A stretch of 64,000 nt of DNA from Aquisphaera giovannonii (GCF_008087625.1 NZ_CP042997.1:5394001-5458000); one strand, 5' to 3'. Shown: positions 18,965 through 28,443, counted from the first letter of the stretch. The notes: a model not told the origin generated them from the letters alone. Made by a program: numbers and translations.

Positions 18965-19168
18965 TCAACTGATTGCCAGTTTCGCCAGCTGGAGAACTCC
19001 CCAGCCAGACAACATCCCAAGAACGTAGGTCCCCAGGATGAGGAAGACCTTCGGGGTGTCCATGGACCAGAACAGAAGCGACACGCTCACGGTGTCGTGA
19101 TTCTGGATTGAAAAGACGATGACCAGCAACAGCAGGGCAAGTGTCAAGGCGCCCACCAGGTATTTCAT
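18965..19168 (-). CDS. LapA-domain (DUF1049) small membrane protein
   Basis: A protein of 67 residues from ATG 19168. Helix 1 (YLVGALTLALLLLVIVFSIQ) is followed by the family motif NHDTVSVSLLFW, then helix 2 (VFLILGTYVLGMLSGWGVL). This matches the LapA/YciM-partner family. An in-frame extension to 19249 would overlap the neighbouring gene and is not needed. It lies 17 bp after the UrtA-like gene and is probably in its operon. Confidence 0.85.
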   Translation of the reverse strand: MKYLVGALTLALLLLVIVFSIQNHDTVSVSLLFWSMDTPKVFLILGTYVLGMLSGWGVLQLAKLAIS

Positions 19169-19185
19169 GATTGTGCTCGCAAGGA

Positions 19186-20562
19186 TCAAGAGTTGATGTC
19201 GACAACGGCCCCTTTGGTGAGTCCGCCCTGCGTCCAATCGCAATGCCAACCTGGGAACGCTACCTGCGGGTAAGGCTCCGGGGCGATCCAGTCCGCGGAT
19301 TCGTGGACGACGTCAAACTGGCGGTCGTCCCGCACCCTGCCCAGGCGGAACCGCTTGTACGTATGCTGCGTCCGCGGGTCGATCTTGGCCTTGCCGCCTG
19401 GCGCCTCGAACTCAATCCCGCTGCGGAGCGCGTCGAGGACACTTTTCACGTCGAAGCTCCCGGCTTTCTCCACCGCAAGCTTCCACAGGTACACCTGGGA
19501 GTGCGCGGCCTCGATCGGGTCGTCTGTCACGCGGTCATAGCCGAACTCCCGCTGAAACCTGCCCACGAAGGCCCGATTCCGCGGGGTGCCGACGCTCTGG
19601 TAGTAGCTCCAGGCGGCGAGATGCCCCTTGACATGGGACGGGAGGATGCTGCGTAATTCGTCCTCGCCGACGCTCGTGGCCACAACCGGGACCTTGTCGG
19701 CAGTGATCCCCTGCGCGGCGAGCTCGCCGTAGAATCCGACATTGCCGTCGCCGTTGACCGTGCTGACGATCACGTCCGGATCCGCTTTCCGGATTTGCTC
19801 GATGGCCTGCTTGAAATCGCGTTGCCCCAGGGGCGTATAGCCCTCCCCGGCCACGTCGAAGCCTCGGCTCTTCAGGTACTTCTTGATGATGAAATTGGCC
19901 GTCCTCGGGAAGACGTAATCGGATCCGAGGAGGTAAAACCGTTTCCTGGAGCCGCCCGCTTCGGTCATGAGCCAATCGACCGCGGGCAGGATCTGCTGGT
20001 TCGGCACCGAGCCCGTGTAAACAATATTACGTGAGGACTCGTTGCCCTCGTACTGGACCGGGTAGAAGAGCAGTCCGTTCAGCTCTTCGAACACCGGCAG
20101 CACCGCCTTGCGGCTCGCGGAAGTCCAGCAGCCGAAGACGACAGCAACCTTGTCCTCGCTCAGGAGCTTGCGCGCCTTCTTCGGGAAGACGGTCGTGAAC
20201 CGGGATCGGCCGTCCTCGACGACAGGGTCGATCTGCCGACCCAGGACGCCGCCGGTCGCATTGATATCCTCGATGGCCAGGAGCTCCGCGTCGCGCAACG
20301 AGGTCTCGCTGATCGACATCGTGCCGGTCTGGGAGTGCAGAATGCCCACCTTCACCGTGGGGAGACGGGAAACCGTGGGAATACACCCCGTGAGCACGAT
20401 CGGCGCAACGGCGTTCGTTGCCGTCAGAGCGAGCCCGCGGCCCCACTCCTTGAGGTGATCGCGACGTGTCGATCCTCCGTTATGAATGCTGGTCCGCGTC
20501 AATATCGTCTCCCTCCGGATGATCGAGGCCTTGCCGTCGAGCTCAACGGCGGCTCCGGACAA
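19186..20562 (-). CDS. urtA: urea/short-chain-amide ABC substrate-binding lipoprotein (UrtA/FmdD-like)
   Basis: A protein of 458 residues with a lipobox (PIVLTGC, Cys near residue 60) after an unusually long N-terminus; a TTG near residue 20 is an alternative start. The periplasmic-binding fold shows VKVGILHSQTGTMSISETS, RDAELLAIEDINATGGVLG, VVFGCWTSASRKAVLPVF, GLLFYPVQYEG, LLGSDYVFPRTAN and DDPIEAAHSQVYLWKLAVE, all typical of UrtA/FmdD. No permease or ATPase genes (urtBCDE) are in the window, so it is an orphan binding protein. It may feed a distant transporter or act as a sensor. It sits between AIM24 and LapA with gaps of 12 and 17 bp. Confidence 0.88.
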   Translation of the reverse strand: MSGAAVELDGKASIIRRETILTRTSIHNGGSTRRDHLKEWGRGLALTATNAVAPIVLTGCIPTVSRLPTVKVGILHSQTGTMSISETSLRDAELLAIEDINATGGVLGRQIDPVVEDGRSRFTTVFPKKARKLLSEDKVAVVFGCWTSASRKAVLPVFEELNGLLFYPVQYEGNESSRNIVYTGSVPNQQILPAVDWLMTEAGGSRKRFYLLGSDYVFPRTANFIIKKYLKSRGFDVAGEGYTPLGQRDFKQAIEQIRKADPDVIVSTVNGDGNVGFYGELAAQGITADKVPVVATSVGEDELRSILPSHVKGHLAAWSYYQSVGTPRNRAFVGRFQREFGYDRVTDDPIEAAHSQVYLWKLAVEKAGSFDVKSVLDALRSGIEFEAPGGKAKIDPRTQHTYKRFRLGRVRDDRQFDVVHESADWIAPEPYPQVAFPGWHCDWTQGGLTKGAVVDINS

Positions 20563-20574
20563 CGACCCGTCCGA

Positions 20575-21261
20575 TCAGAACGTGGTTTGAGATGGGTAAT
20601 CCGCGTCGCCGCGTTGGACCATCATCCAGTAGCGCCAGTAAGGCGCCGGGTTGAGGAGGACCTTACCCGGACCCTCATAGACCCGGACCCAGCCTTCGCC
20701 GGATGTGTACCTGCCAAAGAAGTTCTTCGTGGGGCGACGAATCTTGAATGAGACGTCCGGAGTCCTGGCAATGACGTACATCCCCTCCGCCACCAGCGAC
20801 TTGCCCCTCTCCAGGGTGAGCTCCTCGACCGGCCCCCGCGTGGTGAGCGCGACTTTGCCGTGTCCGCGCACCTTGGTTTGTAGGTAGATGAGCCCCTCGC
20901 CGGCATAGAGGGATGTCAAGAACCTCTCGCGATGATAGCTAACCTCGACGCTCCCTTCGGACGCCCAATACGTACCGCGCTCGAGGATCCAGCTCTCGCC
21001 GTCGAGATCGAGGATGTGGAAGCCTCCCAGGGACGACTCCAACGTGATCACTCCCGTGCCCGTGTAGGTCGGACGGTACACGGCCTCATCGGCGAGCAGT
21101 GACTTGATCAGCCCTCCGATGGACGGGATCAACCGGGAATGCATCGTGATCTCGCCCGTCATGTAGCTGAACGCCCCTGCCTCGGCCCGCGCCGTCTCAT
21201 TATCGAGATGAATGTCGACGTACTGCATGCCCTCCAGTTTGTGCACCCTGAATTCGGCCAT
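20575..21261 (-). CDS. AIM24 family protein
   Basis: A protein of 228 residues, all beta-rich with no signal: MQYVDIHLDNETARAEAGAF, YMTGEITMHSRL, RPTYTGTGVITLESSLGGFH, ERGTYWASEGSVEVSY, YLQTKVRGHGKVALTTRG and VIARTPDVSFKI. This is the AIM24/DUF124 fold. Bacterial members often neighbour membrane-stress genes; the biochemical role is not known. It is only 12 bp upstream of the UrtA-like gene, so co-transcription is likely. Confidence 0.9.
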   Translation of the reverse strand: MAEFRVHKLEGMQYVDIHLDNETARAEAGAFSYMTGEITMHSRLIPSIGGLIKSLLADEAVYRPTYTGTGVITLESSLGGFHILDLDGESWILERGTYWASEGSVEVSYHRERFLTSLYAGEGLIYLQTKVRGHGKVALTTRGPVEELTLERGKSLVAEGMYVIARTPDVSFKIRRPTKNFFGRYTSGEGWVRVYEGPGKVLLNPAPYWRYWMMVQRGDADYPSQTTF

Positions 21262-21397
21262 GGTTATTCCCTTGCGACCGACGGTCTCGGCATTGAATTC
21301 CCGCGATTGCCACGACGCGCACGGTGGGCTGGATCGAGGGGCGTGGGGAGAGCACTCGAAGTCAGGAGGCCTTGGGCTCGCGGCCTGATGTCGCTCG

Positions 21398-22189
21398 CTA
21401 CTCGGTCTCTTCGATCATGATCTTGTATAGGTTCTCGAACGGCTCGGGAGAGACGCTTACCTCGCCCCGGAATGGGTTGTCCATGGCGGCGATCAGGAAG
21501 ATCATGGTCCCCAGGAAGAAGGCGAGCAGCCCGCCCAGGACGAGTTGCGTGATGAACCGCATTTCGAACATCCAGACCATCGCGAGATTGATGACGGCGC
21601 CCACGATCACGACATACCACATCACGGCGGGGATCCCGGTCGTCACCGCGTTCAGTCGCGACTGTCGGAGCGCGATGAAGGTGTTGAACTGTCGGAGCGT
21701 CTCGGCGTGGTGGATCTCGTCGGCCTTGGTCTGAGGGTTGAATTCACGGAGCTTCTCCTGGAACGCGACAAGCCTGACCCTGCCACCCTGCGGGATCAAG
21801 CCTCTTCGCTGGAGCGGCCAGGAGTACTTGATGACGGAGCGGCAATAGTCGCGGAGGAGCCACTGGAGGTTCTGTGCGTGGGGTTCCGGGTAGCTCCTGC
21901 AGTCCTGGTAGAGCGCGGTGAGCGCGTTCACCTCGCTCGAGACGCTGGCTTCGACCTGGCTGAAATTCTGATACGCGGCGACCGCGATCAGGCCGAGCAG
22001 CAGGCCGTAGAACACGCCGAAGCAGGAGAGGACATAGCCGACGATGTCGTTGGTGCCGGACCGCGACCGCACGAACAACCGCAGGATGGGACGGACCAGG
22101 ATGCAGCCGATCCAGAAGAAGCCGACGAATGTTCCCGCGATCAAGAGGGCCAGCTGATGGGTCGGGACATCATAGATCCAGTAGAACAT
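21398..22189 (-). CDS. DUF4239 membrane protein
   Basis: A protein of 263 residues from ATG 22189; ATG 22222 would add 11 residues and cannot be excluded. Four membrane helices lie at about 12-32, 47-73, 187-207 and 213-235. A long soluble helical loop (75-185) sits between pairs, and MDNPFRGEVSVSPEPF ends the family core. DUF4239 proteins resemble bestrophin-type channel topology, but transport has not been shown for this one. It lies in the minus-strand block between DUF937 and AIM24 genes. Confidence 0.85.
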   Translation of the reverse strand: MFYWIYDVPTHQLALLIAGTFVGFFWIGCILVRPILRLFVRSRSGTNDIVGYVLSCFGVFYGLLLGLIAVAAYQNFSQVEASVSSEVNALTALYQDCRSYPEPHAQNLQWLLRDYCRSVIKYSWPLQRRGLIPQGGRVRLVAFQEKLREFNPQTKADEIHHAETLRQFNTFIALRQSRLNAVTTGIPAVMWYVVIVGAVINLAMVWMFEMRFITQLVLGGLLAFFLGTMIFLIAAMDNPFRGEVSVSPEPFENLYKIMIEETE

Positions 22190-22352
22190 CGTGAGAATCC
22201 CCAAGCTCCGCTCGACGTCCATCCACCTCTTCGTCCCGTCAGCTTGTCCGGCTTCGCGACCTCCGGACGGGTCTGCTGACCTGACCCACTGTGGCGTGGG
22301 GCAGATCCCCCCACGCTCTCGGCGGGTCAAAACGTGCTCGGACGTGCCCGCG

Positions 22353-23426
22353 TCAGCCCAGCCCGGCGAACTTGGTCACGAGGACATCCAAAGCCGGCTT
22401 GAGCTTGTCCGCCACGCCGGGAATGGCCAGGACCTTGGCGACCAGGTCCTTGAGCTTGCCGAGGTTATCCGAGGTGATTGACTTCAGGCTCGCCTTGCCG
22501 GAATCCGGCAGCTTGTCCCAGCCGGCCCTGAGCGTATCGAGGGTTGCATTCAGACCCTGGATCCTGGGGAGGGCCGCCTCCGCCGTCGGCACGTCCTTGA
22601 TGTCGGTCAGGTAGAGGGTGGCCGACTTGTAGGTCTCGGCTAGGGTCTTGCTGAGGGCTGGGGCGTCGACAGCGGGTAATTCGACGTTCTTCTTGGTCGG
22701 TGCTGGTGCCCTGGGCGGGGTGGTCGCAATAGGGACCGACTCGCCTCCGGGACCGGCTGACGGCTGGTTCTGCCCGAACAGCCACCAGAGCCCTGCCGCC
22801 AGCAAGCCGAGCAAGACCAGCGGCAATAACCACTTCGGCAGCCCGCCTTCGGTCGTGCCGGCCGCCGTCGACGCGGCGGCGTGCCCTGCGTCGGCGAACC
22901 GAGACAGCGAGGGCATCTGGAATCCCGCCGGCAGCGCGTGGGCGATCGACTCCTTGTTCTCCGCAAACAGGCTGGTCAGCCCCTGGGCGGTCAGGTTTCG
23001 CCCCTTGAACTGGCTGAGAATCGACGAGAGGACGAATGGGCCGACGAAAGTCAGCAGCTTCTTTGCGAGGTCGGGGTGGCCGCCGATGAACTTTGCCAGG
23101 GCACCGGCCAGCGCCGCGAGCCCGCCCGAACCGAGGAGCGAGCTCAGGATGCTGCCCCCCTTCTTCTCCATCTCCGCCGGGGACAACCCGCCACCCAGGA
23201 TGTCGCCTGGGCCGCCCAACGAGCCGAGGTCGGGGCTGCGTAGCGTCGAGACGAACTTCTCCGCCCCCACCGGACTCGACGCCAGTCCCGCGAACGCCGA
23301 GAGTAGAGCAGGAACGGCCGCCGATACGGCTCTCGAAGCGTCCTCTTGGCCCAGACCGAGGAGCGAAGCGAGCTTGCCCAGCATCTCGGGAGTCATCTGG
23401 TTCTTGAACAGTTCGATCAGGGTCAT
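22353..23426 (-). CDS. DUF937 protein with one membrane helix
   Basis: A protein of 357 residues from ATG 23426. Residues 1-190 are the DUF937 region: MTPEMLGKLASLLGLGQEDA, SAAVPALLSAFAGLASSP, GGSILSSLLGSGGLAALAG and VLSSILSQFKG. These are Gly/Ala/Ser helical repeats like those of YidB-type proteins. A helix (about 198-217, LPKWLLPLVLLGLLAAGLWW) is followed by a Pro-rich linker and a helical C-terminus. It is the first gene of the minus-strand block and diverges from the AraC regulator. Confidence 0.85.
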   Translation of the reverse strand: MTLIELFKNQMTPEMLGKLASLLGLGQEDASRAVSAAVPALLSAFAGLASSPVGAEKFVSTLRSPDLGSLGGPGDILGGGLSPAEMEKKGGSILSSLLGSGGLAALAGALAKFIGGHPDLAKKLLTFVGPFVLSSILSQFKGRNLTAQGLTSLFAENKESIAHALPAGFQMPSLSRFADAGHAAASTAAGTTEGGLPKWLLPLVLLGLLAAGLWWLFGQNQPSAGPGGESVPIATTPPRAPAPTKKNVELPAVDAPALSKTLAETYKSATLYLTDIKDVPTAEAALPRIQGLNATLDTLRAGWDKLPDSGKASLKSITSDNLGKLKDLVAKVLAIPGVADKLKPALDVLVTKFAGLG

Positions 23427-23615
23427 GATGTGGGCCCTTCCCCGGTGGTGTAAACTGACGGACGATGTCCCGGATGGAAACCGCCGCGACAGTTGGTTCC
23501 TGAGGTGCGCCAACAGGATTTAGATTCATTCATGATTCTCTATCATTGGTAATCGGCTCCAGAAAAGACCAGAAACCGCAATCCAGCCAGCGCGACGACG
23601 CGTCAGGTGGGCCCC
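23427..23615. promoter_or_regulatory. divergent control region between DUF937 and AraC genes
   Basis: This 189-bp region separates two divergent starts. At 23519-23556 it has a clearly AT-rich stretch (attcattcatgattc, tctatcattggtaatc) with interrupted repeats of GATTC/ATGATT, unlike the surrounding 65-70% GC. It is the natural place for promoters of both directions and for AraC binding. I cannot assign exact -35/-10 elements. Confidence 0.4.
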
Positions 23616-24605
23616 ATGGAGAACCAGCGGTTGCGAGAGCCAGTCGCTGTCGCCCGCCCGACGCCGGGCGTGAGCGCGCTGGAGACGGATGACCTCGACC
23701 GGATGTCGCAGGCGTTTTTGAGGTGGGATCACCAATTCCTGCAGCTAAGTCGCGGCCCATTCCGCGGGCGTATCGTGTTCGCCGAGCTGGGCGGGGTCCA
23801 ACTGTTCGACCTCGAGGTGAATCAGGCGCTCCAGATCCGCGGGGAACACGCCCCGGACTCCTTCGTCTTCTCGCCCGTGCTGCCGTCGAACTCCGGAGCA
23901 CTCTGGCTGGGCCGCAGTCTGAAACCGGGCATGATCAACATCAGCGGTCCGCACCTGGATGTGAACCACCGCACGAGTCGCGACTATCGCCACACGGCGT
24001 GCTCCGTCCCCAGGGAACTCCTGGAACGCGTAGGCGTCGGACTGATCGGCGCCGACTTTGGCCGGCTATTCGAGGTCAGGGCCCCGGAGATCGATCCGGC
24101 ACACGCCGAGGCCCTCGTAGACCGGTGGCGAGCCAACCTGAATGCACTCTCCTCGCCGGGGCGGATGAGGGCGGAATGTCATGGCGGCGGGATCCAACCC
24201 CACGGACTTGTCGCGGAACTCGTTCGTGTGCTCGCGGCTGGTCGCGTCGCGGACCCCGTCCGGCTGACGTCGCGTCACAGGGCTCGGATCGTTCGGGAGG
24301 CGGTGGACTACGCCGAGTCGTTCCCCCCGGGACGAGTCAGCACCCTGGACCTGTGTGAGCTGACCGGCGTCAGCGAGCGGAGCCTCCAATACGCGTTCCG
24401 GGAGGTCACGGGGCTGAGTCCCAAGGATTATCTGAAGGTGCTGCGTCTCAACCAGGTGAGGCGCGAGCTCCGGGCACCCGGCCGCGATTGGGGCCAGATC
24501 GGCGCCATCGCCTGCAAGTACGGGTTTGATCGCCCGGGCCGCTTCTCGGCCGACTATCGTCGGCAATTCGGAGAACTGCCTTCAGCCCTGGTCAAGTGCC
24601 GATGA
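23616..24605 (+). CDS. AraC family transcriptional regulator
   Basis: A protein of 329 residues. ATG 23616 is preferred over GTG 23607 because CAGGTGG then sits five bases upstream. The N-terminal domain resembles the cupin-like sensor of AraC/EutR proteins. The C-terminal pair of helix-turn-helix motifs is at about 225-325: VSTLDLCELTGVSERSLQYAF, GLSPKDYLKVLRLNQVR, GAIACKYGFDRPGRFSADYRR, then FGELPSAL. Its divergence from the DUF937-to-amidohydrolase block makes that block the likely target. The ligand is unknown. Confidence 0.9.
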   Translation: MENQRLREPVAVARPTPGVSALETDDLDRMSQAFLRWDHQFLQLSRGPFRGRIVFAELGGVQLFDLEVNQALQIRGEHAPDSFVFSPVLPSNSGALWLGRSLKPGMINISGPHLDVNHRTSRDYRHTACSVPRELLERVGVGLIGADFGRLFEVRAPEIDPAHAEALVDRWRANLNALSSPGRMRAECHGGGIQPHGLVAELVRVLAAGRVADPVRLTSRHRARIVREAVDYAESFPPGRVSTLDLCELTGVSERSLQYAFREVTGLSPKDYLKVLRLNQVRRELRAPGRDWGQIGAIACKYGFDRPGRFSADYRRQFGELPSALVKCR

Positions 24606-25529
24606 CCGAGCCGTGCCGTCGAGGAGGTCTTGAGCCTCGACAACGGCCTGCGCTGCGGTTTCCGAAGCAGGTTGGACGTCTTCTCTTGCAGGCCCCTGGC
24701 GAAGAACCTACAAGGCGGCCTTACGTAGCGTTCGTGGAGCCAGCCAGAGCGGCAGGTCGGATATGGCCTCACCCTCATTCACGCCTGGGAGTCGGCCTAC
24801 CTCTGCTCGTTCGCAAATCGGTCTCGTGATCCACAGAATTAGTTTTGGTATCGGTCCGTGTGCTATCCCAAGGTCGGACGGAGACCGCGGTGCACTCCCT
24901 TGACCGAACACGAGCCCAGGACAAGCCACGCCTACTAATGCCGCCCGAATATCCAGGGCACCGGCCCTACGGGGTATTGACGGGCACGGGCGCTTGCCTT
25001 TTGCGGGCGAGGGCGGTTCGGCTCCTCCACATCGGCCCAATCGACTAGGTCGAGTATCGCCAGGATGATGTACTCGGGCAATGTAGGCCAAGCCTCGCAG
25101 ACCCGAACGGGCCGTGCGACAAATAGCGACACCTGGTGTGCATGAGTTCCTGAACCGCGACCGTGAGGCGCTGTAGGGGAGCTCGTCAATAGGCGTAAGC
25201 GCTTTCACTGTAAGGCAACCGCGAGTTCGGCCTCGTGGGTGCAATTCCCGCCGCTCGTGGCGTAGAGGCCCTCCCCGCTGCGTCCGCCGGCATCCAGCCT
25301 TATCGAGTTCAGATCGTCGATTCGATTGCGCACTTCGCGACGTGGTAACCTGCTTCGGTGTGGTCGACCGAAGTCGCTCCGGCCTGGCGGACCGATGCGG
25401 CGTGGCGTGAGCCAGTTGCGGGCGGCGACGGCGGGGACCGTGACCCGGCGAATCCGGCGTGTGGTTGTGGTCGGATCCAGGGGCAGGTACGCTCGTGGTC
25501 GAGACTCCCACTTCCGTCCCGGAGGCACC
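24606..25529. other. 924-bp gene-poor stretch with a weak integrase-region relic
   Basis: No convincing gene is seen. On the minus strand at about 24985-25130 the reading VARPVRVCEAWPTLPEYI, LAILDLVDWADVEE resembles the short AWPxLPExI..ILALV motif that follows some planctomycete integrase-type genes, and it may be a relic. Base composition is slightly lower in GC than the genes nearby. Confidence 0.3.
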
Positions 25530-27053
25530 ATGAGACGCGCCTTCCTCGCAGCCCCCATCCTCCTGCTGGCCTGCCGCGCGATGGCCCTGGATGGCGAGGT
25601 CCGCATCCACGACCCCTCGACGGTCGTCCAGTGCCAGGGCAAGTATTACACCTGGGGCACGGGTGGCGGGTGCCTGGTCTCCGACGACGGCTGGACCTGG
25701 CGTCGGGGCGTCAGGGCCTCCCGGAGCGGCATGGCCCCCGACCTCATCCACGTCGGGGACCGCTACTTCATGTACGTCGCGGCGAACATCGGGGCGCAAC
25801 CGAGGGCGGCCATCCATCTGGTCTCGAACCGGACCCTCGACCCGAGTTCCCCGGACTACAAGTGGGAGGAGGGGGGCGTCGTCGCCTCGTCGGACGGCGT
25901 GGAGGACTGCAACGCCATCGACCCGGGCGCGTTCCTCGACCCCACCACCGGCAGGCTCTGGCTGACCTACGGCTCCTACTTCGGCTTCATCCGCCTCGTG
26001 GAGCTCGATCCCGGGACGGGGAAGCGCCTGAAGCCCGACGACCCGCCCGTCAACGTCGCGATCAACTGCGAGGCCTCGATCCTCATCCACCACGAAGGCT
26101 GGTATTACCTGCTGGCGACGCACGGCAGTTGCTGCCGCGGCGCCGACTCCGGCTACAACATCCGCGTCGGCCGCTCGCGGAAGGTCACCGGGCCCTACAT
26201 CGACAACATGGGCGTCGACATGATCCAGGGCGGCGGCAAGCTCTTCGTCGGCTCGGGGGGGCGGGTCGTCGGGCCCGGCCATTTCGGCCTGATCGACCTC
26301 GGCGACGGCGTGCAGAAGTTCTCCTGCCATTACGAGGCGGACCTGGACCGGGGCGGCGCCAGCGTGCTGGACATCCGCCCGCTCCTCTGGAGGGACGGCT
26401 GGCCGCTGGCCGGCGACAACGTGAAGGGAGGCACCTTCGAGATCGAGTCGGCGCGCACGGGCACCGCGCTGGAGCTGGCCGTCGAGGGCGAGCCGGTCGG
26501 CGGCCGGCGACTTCGCGGCCCCCGGGGCCCGGCTCCAGCCGCCCCGGCACCGGGCGGAGGCCCGCCACCGGCCGGACCGCCGGCCCCGGGCGGACCGCCA
26601 GCCTCGGGCGGCGGCGGGATCTTCGGAGGAGTCCCCGGGACGATCCCCGACCAGGATGCGGCGAAGGTCTCCCAGCAATGGCCCGCCGGCAAGGTCGACG
26701 TCCGCATGTCCAACTACCAGCTCCAGGCGCAGCAGAAGTGGACGATCACGCCGGTCGCCGGCGTGGGGGGCTATCCGGGCTCGCCGTCCTTCAAGATCAC
26801 CGTCGCCGGGACGGGCCGGGCGCTGGCGGCGACGGAGGACGCCGAGCTGGTCGCCCTGCCGGACTTCACCGGCGGGCCGGAGCAGCTCTGGCGCATCGAC
26901 CAGCTCGGCGACGGCACGTATCGGATCATGCCGAAGTCCGTCCCCGGTTCCCAGGAGCCGCTCGCCCTCTCGGCGATCGGCACCAGCTCTGCCACGCTCG
27001 CCCGGTTCGACCCCAAGAGCGACCGGCAGCGTTGGCACCTGAATGCCCCGTGA
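25530..27053 (+). CDS. secreted GH43 arabinanase-like glycosidase with ricin-type C-terminus
   Basis: A protein of 507 residues with a signal peptide (MRRAFLAAPILLLACRAMA). ATG 25530 is fixed by GGAGG at 25521-25525. The five-bladed propeller shows the GH43 triad: Asp28 (VRIHDPSTVV), Asp131 (NAIDPGAFLDP) and Glu181 (INCEASILIHHEGWYYL). GSCCRGADSGYNIRVGRS is typical of endo-arabinanases. A Pro/Gly-rich linker (about 335-365) leads to a beta-trefoil-like lectin region (QQKWTITPV, EQLWRIDQL, DRQRWHLN). The expected role is cleaving alpha-1,5-arabinan outside the cytoplasm. A secreted jelly-roll protein follows 78 bp downstream and may belong with it. Confidence 0.9.
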   Translation: MRRAFLAAPILLLACRAMALDGEVRIHDPSTVVQCQGKYYTWGTGGGCLVSDDGWTWRRGVRASRSGMAPDLIHVGDRYFMYVAANIGAQPRAAIHLVSNRTLDPSSPDYKWEEGGVVASSDGVEDCNAIDPGAFLDPTTGRLWLTYGSYFGFIRLVELDPGTGKRLKPDDPPVNVAINCEASILIHHEGWYYLLATHGSCCRGADSGYNIRVGRSRKVTGPYIDNMGVDMIQGGGKLFVGSGGRVVGPGHFGLIDLGDGVQKFSCHYEADLDRGGASVLDIRPLLWRDGWPLAGDNVKGGTFEIESARTGTALELAVEGEPVGGRRLRGPRGPAPAAPAPGGGPPPAGPPAPGGPPASGGGGIFGGVPGTIPDQDAAKVSQQWPAGKVDVRMSNYQLQAQQKWTITPVAGVGGYPGSPSFKITVAGTGRALAATEDAELVALPDFTGGPEQLWRIDQLGDGTYRIMPKSVPGSQEPLALSAIGTSSATLARFDPKSDRQRWHLNAP

Positions 27054-27131
27054 GCCGCGGAATTCGGGGAAGGGACGCGGCCTCGTAACGCCCCCTCGCA
27101 TGTTCGGGAACACGTCGCTCGGAGAGGTTCG

Positions 27132-27842
27132 ATGAGACAGCATGCCGTTCCCCTGGCGATCGCCCTCGCCACGCTGGCCGCATTGCCGGGGCTCGCCGCG
27201 GCCGATGAGCGCGGCGACCGCGCGGGGGACGTCGCGGGCCGCCCCCCATCGACGCTGAACAGGCCCAAGACCCCAACCGCCTCGCCGGACGCCGAGGGGT
27301 TCATCCGGCGCTGGCTGGTCCTCGAGCCGATCCCGGCCGCCGGCCTGACGCAGGACGCCGTCCGTGCGGCCGTCAAGGCCGAGACCATGTCGAACCAGAC
27401 CACGGCCATCCCGAAGGATGGCGACTCCGTGGACGTGAAGGGATCGCGGCTGACCTGGAATGCCGAGGAGACGACCGAGTACAACGTCAACCTCTATCAT
27501 TTCGCCCGCTCACTGAAGAAGCGGACGTCCAACGCCCTGTTCTGGGCCGTCACGGTCGTCCATTGCCCCGCCGAGATGAAAGACGTCCGCCTGGCCATCG
27601 GCTCCAACGCGGCGTCCGTGTGGTGGGTCAACGGCCGGGAGGTCGTCGGTCTCTACGGCGATCGCCAGACCGTCATCGACGACGGCGTCTCGAAGCGGCT
27701 GACGCTCAAAAAGGGGCCGAACGTCGTGCGCTGCGCCGTCGTCAACGGCGCCGGTGCGACCGACTTCTGCGCGAGGTTCCTGGACCAGGATGGCGCACCC
27801 GTCCGAGCCTTCACGGTGAGCCTGGACGATCGCGAGCCGTAG
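27132..27842 (+). CDS. secreted jelly-roll (galactose-binding-like) protein
   Basis: A protein of 236 residues with a signal peptide (MRQHAVPLAIALATLAALPGLAAA). The C-terminal half (about 135-235) has the beta-sandwich seen beside planctomycete glycosidases and esterases: LFWAVTVVHCPAEMKDVRLA, SNAASVWWVNGREVVGL, LKKGPNVVRCAVVNG and FCARFLDQDG. The N-terminal half holds FIRRWLVLEPIPAAGL. No catalytic residues can be assigned. It probably binds carbohydrate or acts as an accessory to the GH43 enzyme just upstream. Confidence 0.75.
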   Translation: MRQHAVPLAIALATLAALPGLAAADERGDRAGDVAGRPPSTLNRPKTPTASPDAEGFIRRWLVLEPIPAAGLTQDAVRAAVKAETMSNQTTAIPKDGDSVDVKGSRLTWNAEETTEYNVNLYHFARSLKKRTSNALFWAVTVVHCPAEMKDVRLAIGSNAASVWWVNGREVVGLYGDRQTVIDDGVSKRLTLKKGPNVVRCAVVNGAGATDFCARFLDQDGAPVRAFTVSLDDREP

Positions 27843-28160
27843 AGGCGCCGCCGCCCGGCCGGCCCCACACCCGCGATCCCCAGGACCTCCAGGTCCATGC
27901 CGGGCGCCGCCGCAGGGGCCTTCGCCTCGAGCCGAGGCAATTCCGCATCCGGATCGTATGCCGCTTGCCCAGCTCGCGGAAGGCGGCCGTCGGGAAGGGG
28001 AGGCCGTCACGGATTCCCTTGCACCCCCTGGGAGGAATGATGGACGCGTTGGGGACGACCCGGGTCAGGTTCGCCAGGGCCGTGGTACTGATCCCCTCGC
28101 AGCGGCCACCCTCCCCCGCACTCTTGAGCTCGCCGGCGAGCAGGGACACGACCTCATCTG

Positions 28161-28207
28161 CGACGGACTCGCTTTGGAGGCGGCCTGACCGTCATCTGAA
28201 TCGGTCG
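28161..28207. repeat. dispersed repeat B1, copy 1
   Basis: Matches 30096-30142 (both carry ctcgct, tggaggcggcctg and gagtcggt/gaatcggt). Here B1 and B2 are 38 bp apart; in the second copy a foldback element lies between them. The flanking 27843-28740 region contains no gene that I can support. Confidence 0.6.
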
Positions 28208-28245
28208 TCTGCAAAGAGGGTTTATGATCATTTTGACGGGTTGTC

Positions 28246-28329
28246 CGCTTTCCGCTCGCCAGCCTCGGCCCGTAAACAGTGACAACCCGGCCGAGATCCG
28301 CACGGACGCCTGCGACCTGGTCGATCCGG
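28246..28329. repeat. dispersed repeat B2, copy 1
   Basis: Matches 30512-30596, with long identical runs (gccagcctcggcccgt, gatccgca, ggacgcct). It follows B1 and precedes repeat A copy 2, so A and B may be parts of one older element. Confidence 0.65.
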
Positions 28330-28443
28330 GCGCGGGGGATGATGCCGCGCTCCCCGATCGGCCGGCGTGGAGTAGCCGGGCGGGCCCACGGCGGGCGTCC
28401 GCCGTCGAGGCGAACCGGACGCGTATCCATCGTGCGCATCCAA

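Noticed and set aside
24606-25529. Possible tRNA or small RNA in the 0.9-kb gap
   Set aside because: No cloverleaf arms, T-loop consensus or strong hairpin series could be found by eye.
24708-27500. Long minus-strand frame of about 930 codons
   Set aside because: It is antisense to the GH43 gene, which has a signal peptide, ribosome site and catalytic triad. The translation has no domain and follows the shadow composition.
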